NCBI GenBank assembly: GCA_021772435.1 | Contig: JAJFLZ010000009.1 | Span: 1 to 42,273 of the forward strand | Reading direction: 5' to 3' | Length of the DNA stretch: 42,273 nt | Origin: Chlamydiota bacterium | GTDB lineage: Bacteria > Chlamydiota > Chlamydiia > Chlamydiales > JACKPQ01 | In this document: one piece after another, positions 24,783 to 33,362 of the stretch | Layout: each line of letters begins with the position of its first letter | Numbering within the stretch: position 1 is the first letter of the stretch | Notes under the pieces: generated by a model | Databases searched by the model: none | Told to the model about the DNA's origin: nothing | The model's input: only the letters and a program-made list of their open reading frames with translations | Program-made: the position numbers and the translations under genes

Positions 24783-26582
24783 CTAATCTTTTTTAACGGA
24801 TAAGCCACTTTCTGGGAAAATAACGACTGGAGACTGCCTTTTTAGGTCATCGAACTGCTTAGCCAGCTCTAAAACCTCTGTTTCGCTGCACATGCCACTG
24901 TGAATCTTTCCTTTAATTTCTTCTCGCTTTTGCAGCCAGTGCCTTTCAAGTAATTTCTTGATAGTTATCTCAACATCTTGCTTTGCCCTAGAGCGGTTCA
25001 CTTTTTTCTGCAGCACTTCGGATAAAAACAGCTGCTCTTCGACATTATCGATACTAATTGAAAGCGATAGAAGGTCACATGAATTCCCTTTTTCAAATTG
25101 CTTCAAAATATGCACAAATAGGTCGCGGCAGATAGGGCTTTGAAAATGGTCACGCTTCAGGTTGTAGCAAATGAGTTCGATCAACTCTGGTGCGTTTTGG
25201 CCCACGAGCAGCATCCAACGCAAAAGGTCTGTTTCTAAAACGCGTTCTGGATCGATTTGTTGCTGACCCAATGTCCCGCTTTTTTTGATGATCACTTCCT
25301 GTTTAACAATTTGATCCACACCAATTGTCGATTCTGGAACGTGTGTGAGCTTGGCCAATTTTCTCAGTGATTCGTGAATCATGAGTGGATGGTTCCAATC
25401 GCGAATGCGCCTGCTAATCACTTGAACAAGCTCTGTTTTAACAGCTGGGCGCGATAGGTCCTGACCTATGCTATGAAACCTCACTAAAAACGTCAGATAA
25501 TCTACCGCTTCTTGGAGTAGTTTTGCAAAAACTGCAGGCCCTTCTTCTTTTAAAAGCGTATCGGGATCAGAACCACCTGGCAGTTCTGCAACGGAAACAT
25601 CAATGCCTTCTTTTTGAAAAAAATGACCAATTTTAATTGCAGCTTCAAGGCCCGCGTTGTCTCCATCGAGAGCCAAATACACGTGCGTCACACCTAAATT
25701 GATGAGTTCGTTTGCCTGATCTTGACCAAAGGCGGTCCCTTGCCCGGCCACGGTAAAATTGAATCCTTCCTGAATCAGGCGCAGGGCATCGATTTGTCCC
25801 TCACAGATAATCGCTTTTTTCTCTTTGGCAATGCGCTTTCTCGATTCGTGGATACCAAAAAGTACTTTGGATTTTTTAAATAGCGGCGTATCTGAGGTGT
25901 TGATGTATTTGGGGCCAAAGGTGCTCTCTTGCATTTTACGCCCTGAAAAACCCACAACTTGTCCAGCTGCATTTAAAATGGGAAACATGACACGCTCTCG
26001 AAAAAATGGCATGCGATTTTGTGACATGAGTGCCACTTCACTTAAGATGTCCATGGGGATATTTTTTTTGCGCATCGCCTCAAAAAAAACCTTGGGGCTA
26101 CTTGGAGCGTAGCCGATTCTAAATGCTGTAATAAACTCTAAATCTAATCCGCGCTCATACAAATACTGCAACGCGCGATGCCCTTCCTCTGTGTGGAGCA
26201 AAAATGCAGAAAAAAACTGCGCCGCTTCTTCGTTAGCAGCGCGCAAAAGTTTTTTATTGGGTCCTTTTGGAGCATCTTTTTCATCAATATGCTCGATTTT
26301 GACGCTAAAGCGCTCAGCTAGCTGCTCGACAGAATCGGCAAAACTCATTTTCAAATGGTTCATCAAAAACGCAATCGCATCGCCATGAGCACCACATCCA
26401 AAGCAGTGGTAGTGGCTATCGCCACGTTTGACGATAAACGAGGGCGATTTCTCGTCATGGAATGGGCAACAAGCTTTATATGATGAACCAGCTCGCTTTA
26501 AATCCAAATGGCTTGAGAGCACCTCGATTAAATCGATGCGCTCTCTTAGCGTTTCTAAACTCGTTTTTGAAAACAAAGGCAT
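24783..26582 (-). CDS. dnaG: DNA primase
   Basis: Synthesises RNA primers at the replication fork, recruited by DnaB. The N-terminal zinc ribbon (C-C-P-F-H ... C-F-G-C-G, residues about 38-64) is of the CHC2 type. The catalytic TOPRIM core shows C-E-G-Q-I-D-A and L-A-L-D-G-D-N-A-G with the metal-binding acidic residues. A C-terminal helicase-interaction region follows. ATG 26582 (599 residues) is used; the in-frame ATG 26630 would overlap the divergent gene and adds unrelated residues. As in Chlamydia, a small gene and mutS lie next to it. Confidence 0.96.
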   Translation of the reverse strand: MPLFSKTSLETLRERIDLIEVLSSHLDLKRAGSSYKACCPFHDEKSPSFIVKRGDSHYHCFGCGAHGDAIAFLMNHLKMSFADSVEQLAERFSVKIEHIDEKDAPKGPNKKLLRAANEEAAQFFSAFLLHTEEGHRALQYLYERGLDLEFITAFRIGYAPSSPKVFFEAMRKKNIPMDILSEVALMSQNRMPFFRERVMFPILNAAGQVVGFSGRKMQESTFGPKYINTSDTPLFKKSKVLFGIHESRKRIAKEKKAIICEGQIDALRLIQEGFNFTVAGQGTAFGQDQANELINLGVTHVYLALDGDNAGLEAAIKIGHFFQKEGIDVSVAELPGGSDPDTLLKEEGPAVFAKLLQEAVDYLTFLVRFHSIGQDLSRPAVKTELVQVISRRIRDWNHPLMIHESLRKLAKLTHVPESTIGVDQIVKQEVIIKKSGTLGQQQIDPERVLETDLLRWMLLVGQNAPELIELICYNLKRDHFQSPICRDLFVHILKQFEKGNSCDLLSLSISIDNVEEQLFLSEVLQKKVNRSRAKQDVEITIKKLLERHWLQKREEIKGKIHSGMCSETEVLELAKQFDDLKRQSPVVIFPESGLSVKKD

Positions 26583-26592
26583 ACTCTTACAA

Positions 26593-26621
26593 TAGCAAAC
26601 AATTCTGAACTGCGCTATCCT
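26593..26621 (+). promoter_or_regulatory. Candidate promoter of the small gene upstream of mutS
   Basis: TATCCT (26616-26621) ends 7 nt before the ATG at 26629. A weak -35-like TAGCAA lies 17 nt upstream. No Shine-Dalgarno is present. Confidence 0.35.
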
Positions 26622-26628
26622 AAAAATC

Positions 26629-27054
26629 ATGAACGATCTTTCAAAATTAAAAGCTCTCGCCAGTCAATCTCTCAAGCAACAATCGACCCAATCAAATAAA
26701 AAAATTGTCGCAGGCAGAGCGCAATCTAACCTGCGCGAACAATTCAAAAAAACATTTCTACCCCTTCTAATTGACATCTCTGAACTGCGTCTGATGCTTG
26801 AAAATTACAAGTTACAAAAAACCTCAGGCCGCATCTTCAAAATGGAGCAGATGGACAAAAGTCCTCAGCAAATTTTAGAAAAACTCGAAGATCTGCAAGA
26901 TGATATCGAAGAAACGCGCAGGTGGTGTGCAGGTGTCATCTCTCAAATTGAACGCGGTATCGATGAGACCAAAGAGCTTCTTGCATTTCTTGGTGATCCC
27001 GAAGACAATAACGAGGATGCCCCCCGCTGGAAAAACCTGTTTAAAAAGAAATAA
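26629..27054 (+). CDS. Conserved chlamydial protein between dnaG and mutS (CT793-like by position)
   Basis: A 141-residue hydrophilic, strongly helical protein with a probable coiled coil at about 75-115 (I-L-E-K-L-E-D-L-Q-D-D-I-E-E-T) and a basic C-terminus ending F-K-K-K. In C. trachomatis a similarly sized gene of unknown function lies between dnaG and mutS; I equate them by synteny, not alignment. It is divergent from dnaG by 46 bp and stops 3 nt before mutS, so it is co-transcribed with mutS. There is no enzymatic motif. Confidence 0.75.
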   Translation: MNDLSKLKALASQSLKQQSTQSNKKIVAGRAQSNLREQFKKTFLPLLIDISELRLMLENYKLQKTSGRIFKMEQMDKSPQQILEKLEDLQDDIEETRRWCAGVISQIERGIDETKELLAFLGDPEDNNEDAPRWKNLFKKK

Positions 27055-27057
27055 GCT

Positions 27058-29598
27058 ATGACAACTCCGATGATGGCTCAGTGGCAATCCTGTAAAGATT
27101 CAAAACCCGATGCAATACTTTTTTTTCGCTTGGGTGATTTTTACGAGGCCTTTCACGGCGATGCCGAAACGCTATCCAAAGAGTTAGACGTCACACTCAC
27201 CCAAAGGCATGGCATTCCGATGAGCGGCGTCCCTTTTCATGCAGCTGAAGGCTACATCGAAAAACTCGTCTCCAAGGGCTATCTTGTAGCGATCGCCGAG
27301 CAAACAGGCGACCCTAAAACCTCCAAAGGCCTTGTCAAACGGGAGATCACACGCACCATCTCTTCTGGCACAACCCTCAGTGAAAACCTCATATCCGATA
27401 AATCTCCCAGTTTCTTTGCCTGTCTAACGCAAGTGAACGCCACGCTGGGCCTAGCGCTACTCGATCACACCACAGGTGAGCTCATTGCCTGTGAATTTGA
27501 AAACGTCAGCCAGCTCTCTGATGAGCTCTTTAAGCGCCAACCAAAAGAGCTTTTAACCTCTGCAAAAACCATCAAAGACAAACAAGAGCTTTTAGACGAG
27601 CTAAGTCACCACTTTAATACACGCGTCACAATGCAAGATCACTACCTTTTCGATCATCAATCGGCTTGTGATTTTTTAACGCGTCATTTTAATACTCAAA
27701 CACTCGATGGATTTGGTCTCAAGGGCATGTGCGCAGCAATTAACGCAGCCGGCGCACTTCTTGTTCACATCGCCGATCAAAGATCACTTTCTATCGACCA
27801 TATCCTAGCCATCAAACCCAACTTTACAACCGATTTCATGGCGATCGACAAAGCAACTCAGCGCGGCTTAGAACTTATCCAGCCACTTTTTCAAAGCCAT
27901 GAGCAGCATACTCTCCTGCACCACCTCGATCACACCTGCACGCCTATGGGAGCTAGGCTCTTCCGCAGCTGGATCATCCACCCCCTTCTAAGTCCCGACC
28001 AGATCAAAGCGCGCCAAGACGCATCCATTGAGCTATCAAACCATCTAGATATCAGCGGCACACTTAAAACCATTCGCGATCTAGAGCGCCTCATGGCCAG
28101 GATCAGCTCTGGCTACAGCACACCGCGCGATCTCCTCACATTGAAAACCTCACTCGATGCGCTCCCTGCCATCCAAGCCCTGCTAGACAAACTACAAGCT
28201 CCCCACTTTCGCAAAATCATCCTTTGCGATCATAAAGCCATAAACGATCTCATCTCCACTTCCATTTCCGATCGCCCGCCGCTGCGCTTATCTGACGGGG
28301 GCACCATCCGCGCTAGCTACAATCAAGAACTAGATGAGCTGCGCGATCTAAAAGCAAATTCTCAAAGCTGGATTGCCAAATACCAAATGCAATTGCGAGA
28401 GCAGCTGGGCATCAGAACGCTTAAAGTGTCTTTCAACAAAGCTTTTGGTTACTCTATCGAGGTCAGCCGCGGCCAATCTGACAAAATGCCAGAAATGTTC
28501 CACAAACGGCAAACGCTCATTAACACCGAACGCTTCATCTCCCCGGAGCTCAAAGAATACGAACAAAAGATTTTAGGTGCTGAAGAAAAAATCGCCAAGC
28601 TCGAAACCACACTCTACGAAAACATCAAATGCGCCGTGCTTAAAGAGCGCTCTGCCATCTTAAAAACCGCCAAAAACATCGCCAGATTCGACTGCCTCTA
28701 CTCGCTAGCAGTCATGACCAAAAAACGGGGCTACACAAAGCCTACAGTTGACAACTCCGATCTGCTTCATATCGAGGGCGGCCGCCACCCGATCATCGAA
28801 GAGGCCCTTCCAGCGCACAGCTTCATCTCTAACGACACTCATCTCGACCCCAAAAACCGCCTCTTTGTCATCACAGGACCCAACATGGCCGGCAAATCCA
28901 CCTACATTCGCCAGGTCGCGCTGATGACTATCATGGCCCAAATCGGCGCCTATGTCCCAGCTGACAAAGCCCACATCGGGATAGTCGACAAAGTCTTTTC
29001 TCGTATCGGTGCCTCTGATGACCTCGCCCGCGGCCAATCCACCTTCATGGTCGAGATGACAGAAACCGCCAACATTCTGCACAATGCTACAAACCGCTCC
29101 CTCATCATCCTCGACGAGATTGGACGGGGCACCAGCACCTACGATGGTGTAGCTATCGCCTGGGCTGTTGCTGACTATTTGCTCACCACGCCATCGAAGC
29201 GCGCCAAAACACTTTTTGCAACGCACTACTTTGAGCTGACCGACATGGAAAACAAAACTCCTGGCGCCATCAACTACAACATCGCCGTCCATGAAGCTGA
29301 AGATCGCATCACATTTCTGCGCAAAATTCAGCGCGGCGACACCGACAAAAGCTACGGCATACACGTTGCTAGATTAGCGGGCTTGCCGACCGTCGCCATC
29401 GAAAAAGCAAAGCAGATGCTAGGGCGCCTAGAAAAAACTGCCCCTGCGCCCAAAACCTCTTCCAAGCAGCTTTCTCTCTTTAACACACCAAAACCCGACC
29501 CCATGATCGAAGAGCTCAAAGGGCTCGACATCCACCACATGACACCGATCGAAGCGCTGCAAAAACTAGCCGAGATGCAAAAACGCATTTCATCATAA
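27058..29598 (+). CDS. mutS: DNA mismatch repair ATPase MutS
   Basis: Recognises mismatches and small loops. The mismatch-reading F-Y-E motif is in L-G-D-F-Y-E-A-F (residues about 24-31). Connector, lever and clamp domains follow. The ATPase carries Walker A G-P-N-M-A-G-K-S-T, Walker B I-I-L-D-E-I-G-R-G-T-S-T-Y-D-G and the composite-site His in A-T-H-Y-F. The 846 residues are standard. No strong ribosome site precedes ATG 27058, 3 nt after the previous stop, so coupling is likely. ATG 27070, four codons in, is an alternative. Confidence 0.97.
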   Translation: MTTPMMAQWQSCKDSKPDAILFFRLGDFYEAFHGDAETLSKELDVTLTQRHGIPMSGVPFHAAEGYIEKLVSKGYLVAIAEQTGDPKTSKGLVKREITRTISSGTTLSENLISDKSPSFFACLTQVNATLGLALLDHTTGELIACEFENVSQLSDELFKRQPKELLTSAKTIKDKQELLDELSHHFNTRVTMQDHYLFDHQSACDFLTRHFNTQTLDGFGLKGMCAAINAAGALLVHIADQRSLSIDHILAIKPNFTTDFMAIDKATQRGLELIQPLFQSHEQHTLLHHLDHTCTPMGARLFRSWIIHPLLSPDQIKARQDASIELSNHLDISGTLKTIRDLERLMARISSGYSTPRDLLTLKTSLDALPAIQALLDKLQAPHFRKIILCDHKAINDLISTSISDRPPLRLSDGGTIRASYNQELDELRDLKANSQSWIAKYQMQLREQLGIRTLKVSFNKAFGYSIEVSRGQSDKMPEMFHKRQTLINTERFISPELKEYEQKILGAEEKIAKLETTLYENIKCAVLKERSAILKTAKNIARFDCLYSLAVMTKKRGYTKPTVDNSDLLHIEGGRHPIIEEALPAHSFISNDTHLDPKNRLFVITGPNMAGKSTYIRQVALMTIMAQIGAYVPADKAHIGIVDKVFSRIGASDDLARGQSTFMVEMTETANILHNATNRSLIILDEIGRGTSTYDGVAIAWAVADYLLTTPSKRAKTLFATHYFELTDMENKTPGAINYNIAVHEAEDRITFLRKIQRGDTDKSYGIHVARLAGLPTVAIEKAKQMLGRLEKTAPAPKTSSKQLSLFNTPKPDPMIEELKGLDIHHMTPIEALQKLAEMQKRISS

Positions 29599-29685
29599 CT
29601 GCACATCCTGTAAACTTTTGTTTATGGCCATCCCTATCAACATTGATCAATTGATTCAGAACAACACTTCTTTGCACGTACTCAG

Positions 29686-29797
29686 ACTTGTCACTCGATT
29701 ACGTTGTCTACTTGTCACTTTTAGTGACAAGTCTCGCGCCTTATTTAATCAACAACTATCTATGAGCCAATTTGTTAAGCAAACCTTACTTGTCACT
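29686..29797 (+). promoter_or_regulatory. Array of four ACTTGTCACT decamers upstream of uvrC
   Basis: Identical decamers lie at 29686-29695, 29710-29719 and 29788-29797 on the plus strand and 29723-29732 inverted. The middle two form a perfect 10-bp inverted repeat with a TTT loop. The array sits in the 218-bp gap between mutS and uvrC, ending 19 bp before the uvrC start. It may be an operator for a dimeric regulator or an RNA hairpin. A 71-codon frame covers the gap but has no recognisable features. Confidence 0.6.
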
Positions 29798-29816
29798 TCG
29801 ATAAACAACCCAACCG

Positions 29817-31631
29817 ATGAAGCTAATGTTTAAGCAAGCAGAACTAGACAAATTTCCGAAAGAGCCTGGTGTTTACATCATGAAAGATGGCAAGCACAAA
29901 GTGCTGTATGTAGGCAAAGCCAAAAACGTGCAGACGCGGGTTAAGCAATACTTTTTGCCAGGGCGCGATGAGCGGGAAATGGTGCCGATTTTAGTTAAAC
30001 AAATCGCCTCCATCGACACCATCGTTGTACCAAACGAAAAAGAAGCGCTCCTGCTTGAAAACACACTCATTAAACGGCACAAACCCAAATACAACGTGCT
30101 GCTTAAAGATGACAAAACCTACATCAGTCTCATGATCAATAACAAGCACCCGTGGCCGATGGTTAAACTCGTGCGCTACACCGGCAAGCCAAAAAAAGAC
30201 GGACTCTACTTTGGGCCATACACCAGCGCCTACGCAGCAAGGCAAACACATGAGGTACTAAACAAAGTCTTTCCCCTGCGCCAATGTAGCGATCGAGAGC
30301 TGCAAAGCCGTACACGTCCATGCTTATTATATGGCATCAAACGCTGCTGCGCTCCATGTGTGCGCAAGTGCAGCAAAGAAGACTACGAGGGCCATGTTAG
30401 ACGAGCCATTCAGTTTTTGCGCGGACACGATAAACAGCTCATCAAAGATCTAAAGCTCGAGATGCAACAAGCCTCAGATGACATGGAATATGAAAAAGCA
30501 GGAGCGCTACACAAAAAAATTGAAATGATCGAGCGCGTTTTAGAAACACACAAAAGCATCGTGCAATACGCAGCACCCGATTCCGATGCCTGGAATCTTT
30601 ATCGCGAAGGCGACGCTGTGATTTTAGTGCAATTAATCTTCCGTGAAGGGCGCCTCATCGGCTCTGAGCACTACAACTTTGATCATATCATCTCAAACAA
30701 CGAAGAGATCTGGGAAAGCTTTATCTTGCAACACTACAGATCAGCGCCCGACATCCCGGAGGAAGTTTTGCTCCCCTGCAAAGTCGGCCCAGCAATTAGC
30801 GAAATCCTGTCTGATTGGCACAAAGCCAAGACCTCTGTTCTCTATCCTAAAATCGGCAAGAAAAAAGCTCTAATTGAGATGGCTGAAAAAAATGCTAGAT
30901 CATTTTTCCACCGCGAAAAAGAGCAGCAAGAGCTCAAAGAAAAACGCCTGCTCGACTTGCAAGAAGCGCTCTCTCTTGATCGTGCCCCAGTGCGCATCGA
31001 ATGTTTTGATACATCCTCTATCTCAGGGTCTGACACCGTGGCTGCACTTGCCGCCTTTACAGATGGCGCCTACGACAAAAAGCGCACCCGTTTTTTTAAA
31101 ATAAAGACAGTCCAAGGCGATGACTACGGCGCGCTCAAAGAAGCGCTTACAAGACGCCTAAATAGAGCCAAGGAAGAAGACGACATGCCCGATCTCATCA
31201 TCGTCGATGGCGGCAAAGGCCAGCTAAATATTGCAATCACAGTCCTCACAGAACTTGAAATTGCCTCTTGCGATGTGATCTCCATTGTTAAAGACAAAGC
31301 CCTGCATACCAAAGGCCTGACACATGAACGCGTCTTCTTGCCTCACAAAAAAGAAGCCCTAACCCTTCCAAAACACTCCCCTGCGCTTTTTTTCCTCCAG
31401 CACATCCGCGATGAAGCCCACCGCCTAGCGATTGGCTACCACCGCAAAAAGCGCTCCCAGCGCACCATCAAAAGCTCACTTGACGATCTACCCGGCATCG
31501 GACCCATCAAGAAAAAACGCCTACTTCAGCACTTTGGCAGCATCACCAAAATCAAAGCTGCTACAGATGAAGAGCTATCAAGAATCCAAGGGGTTACAGC
31601 AAAAGACATTGAGACGCTTCGTTTAATCTAA
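29817..31631 (+). CDS. uvrC: Excinuclease ABC subunit C
   Basis: Makes the dual incisions in nucleotide excision repair with UvrB. The N-terminal GIY-YIG nuclease domain is visible (G-V-Y-I-M ... V-L-Y-V-G-K-A-K, residues about 18-41). A UvrB-interacting UVR motif lies near 200-235. The C-terminal RNase H-like endonuclease domain has I-E-C-F-D-T-S-S-I-S-G and L-I-I-V-D-G-G-K-G-Q. A helix-hairpin-helix ending D-D-L-P-G-I-G-P-I-K closes it. At 604 residues the length is normal. ATG 29826, three codons in, is an alternative start. The 3' end overlaps the convergent F-box gene by 9 bp. Confidence 0.97.
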   Translation: MKLMFKQAELDKFPKEPGVYIMKDGKHKVLYVGKAKNVQTRVKQYFLPGRDEREMVPILVKQIASIDTIVVPNEKEALLLENTLIKRHKPKYNVLLKDDKTYISLMINNKHPWPMVKLVRYTGKPKKDGLYFGPYTSAYAARQTHEVLNKVFPLRQCSDRELQSRTRPCLLYGIKRCCAPCVRKCSKEDYEGHVRRAIQFLRGHDKQLIKDLKLEMQQASDDMEYEKAGALHKKIEMIERVLETHKSIVQYAAPDSDAWNLYREGDAVILVQLIFREGRLIGSEHYNFDHIISNNEEIWESFILQHYRSAPDIPEEVLLPCKVGPAISEILSDWHKAKTSVLYPKIGKKKALIEMAEKNARSFFHREKEQQELKEKRLLDLQEALSLDRAPVRIECFDTSSISGSDTVAALAAFTDGAYDKKRTRFFKIKTVQGDDYGALKEALTRRLNRAKEEDDMPDLIIVDGGKGQLNIAITVLTELEIASCDVISIVKDKALHTKGLTHERVFLPHKKEALTLPKHSPALFFLQHIRDEAHRLAIGYHRKKRSQRTIKSSLDDLPGIGPIKKKRLLQHFGSITKIKAATDEELSRIQGVTAKDIETLRLI

Positions 31632-33347
31632 ACCTTCAATATCATTAGCTAATGCATTCATTTGATCTTTTAACGTCCACCGATTTGCAGGATACTCGCC
31701 ATCTTCATCAGAGCTTGAGACATAATCTCTCCTCGGTCGTCTTCGAATGATAGGGGCGTGAAAAGCTTCACTCTCATCAGAACTCGTAGAATCTGTGCTA
31801 GAAACCTCGTCTGAGCTTGAGACAAAATCATAATCAGAAAGGAACTGCTTATGTCTGTTTAGGATAAATTGTTTAGTGTTTGAGTCCATCACGGCTCCCG
31901 CATCTAAAAGCACACTAATCACGGAGGTTATATAATCATTATCACTGAGTAACGCATGTTTGTTTTGAGATTTAGACCCTGCTAGAGGCTCAATATGCAC
32001 GGTATCTGATACTGGAAATAAATCTAAAAGCCCTGACAAATCGCTATTTGAATAATCCACATGACAGCACTGTTGGATGACAATAGCTAACGTATGGTTT
32101 TCATCACAGTTATTGCAGGGCTTTGCGCCATTACTTATTAAGCTCCTCAAAACATCTACCTTTGTCAGATTTTGTAATCTAGAAAACTCTCGATTTAAAA
32201 ACAGACAGTTTAAGGTGTTATTTTCATTTGCACTCGTGCAAGGTTGCGCCCCATGCTCAATCAACAGATCAAACAAACTTGGCTTCTTGCAGTATATTGA
32301 AAATAATCCTCCCCCATTTCTCCAGAGTACTGCGCTTAAAGTATTGTTGCTATCATTAGAGTTACAAGGGAGAGCTCCATTCTTAATCAAAAAAATCATA
32401 ACATCTGTAAAAACGGATGACTCACTAACCATTGAAAAAGCATAGTTGTAGGATATATCAGTCAATGTATTATGACTATTTTGACAATTGGGCAAACCAA
32501 CTCCTACTCTAACTAAAATCTTAAGTAGTTTCTCTATCCAATAGCCATCGGATGGCCGAAAAAGCCAATCACTATTCATGACCACACTTAAAATATTCTC
32601 TAAATCAATTGTTTTTTTGTTATATGTGAGATAACTAATTAGCTCACCAACCAATTTTTGATAAGGCTTTGTATTAACGCTACCATATAAACATGTCACC
32701 ATATCGAAACATGGTAACTTCACATGCCACTCCCAATAATCCTCATATTGATTCTTAAATGAACATTCATCCCGTGCATGACAGTCGTCTATTTGTATAT
32801 TATCCTGATCAAAACTATTTAATAATTGATCTTCATAAAGTAATAAACACGTATCTACAGGTAATTCACTCTTGCAGTTTTTAATTGCAAATACTATAAA
32901 TTCAACAGATTGGTCTGCAATGCTCACTTCATTCACATTATCGTCTGAGGAGCGGAGCCACTCTCCACTATTGTAATCTTCAATTTTGCAATCGAGTTCC
33001 TGTAAACTTAAAGACTTAATCTCTTCACGAGCAGAATACACCGACAAAAGACTTGGACTCTCTTCTAAAAACTTATGTGCGTCATAAACAAAAGAATTAA
33101 TAGCTTCTAGACAATCCTCTTTTGTGTACGGTCCACATGTACAAAAAATATGATTGGCGACGCGCGTCCAAATATTATTCTCTTGAGAAATGTTATAAAA
33201 ACGTTTGCAGGTACTCTCTAGGTTCATAACGCTGTGATATGAATCGCTCAGCCAATTAAAAATCTCGATTAATATCTCATTGGACAATCTTTCAAAATGA
33301 TTAATATTGAGATGCAAGCCTTCAATTTCTGGAAATTGAATAGCCAT
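31623..33347 (-). CDS. Large F-box protein with four ankyrin-like G-x-x-P-C repeats and acidic Ser-rich tail
   Basis: A 574-residue protein. Residues about 18-62 fit an F-box (L-S-N-E-I-L-I-E-I-F-N-W-L, then C-K-R-F-Y-N-I and W-T-R-V-A). Four units spaced about 41 residues apart begin near 283, 323, 365 and 406 with G-x-x-P-N/C and end N-T-L or H-T-L. Each contains a helix pair like an ankyrin repeat (V-M-I-F-L-I-K-N-G-A). The tail (about 505-574) is acidic and Ser-rich with two D-Y/F-V-S-S-S-D-E blocks around a basic R-R-R-P-R-R. The N-terminal F-box plus C-terminal repeats mirrors host SCF adaptors, so an injected ubiquitin-pathway effector is likely, by inference. AGGAGG lies 7 nt before the ATG. 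Confidence 0.82.
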   Translation of the reverse strand: MAIQFPEIEGLHLNINHFERLSNEILIEIFNWLSDSYHSVMNLESTCKRFYNISQENNIWTRVANHIFCTCGPYTKEDCLEAINSFVYDAHKFLEESPSLLSVYSAREEIKSLSLQELDCKIEDYNSGEWLRSSDDNVNEVSIADQSVEFIVFAIKNCKSELPVDTCLLLYEDQLLNSFDQDNIQIDDCHARDECSFKNQYEDYWEWHVKLPCFDMVTCLYGSVNTKPYQKLVGELISYLTYNKKTIDLENILSVVMNSDWLFRPSDGYWIEKLLKILVRVGVGLPNCQNSHNTLTDISYNYAFSMVSESSVFTDVMIFLIKNGALPCNSNDSNNTLSAVLWRNGGGLFSIYCKKPSLFDLLIEHGAQPCTSANENNTLNCLFLNREFSRLQNLTKVDVLRSLISNGAKPCNNCDENHTLAIVIQQCCHVDYSNSDLSGLLDLFPVSDTVHIEPLAGSKSQNKHALLSDNDYITSVISVLLDAGAVMDSNTKQFILNRHKQFLSDYDFVSSSDEVSSTDSTSSDESEAFHAPIIRRRPRRDYVSSSDEDGEYPANRWTLKDQMNALANDIEGLD

Positions 33348-33362
33348 GTCTGCCTCCTATAT

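Noticed and set aside
28705-29364. Long antisense frame inside mutS (219 codons)
   Set aside because: It lies wholly opposite the conserved mutS ATPase region, has no ribosome site and its composition is what codon bias on the other strand would produce.
29618-29833. 71-codon frame in the mutS-uvrC gap
   Set aside because: No recognisable family or ribosome site; it is created across the decamer array and overlaps the uvrC start.
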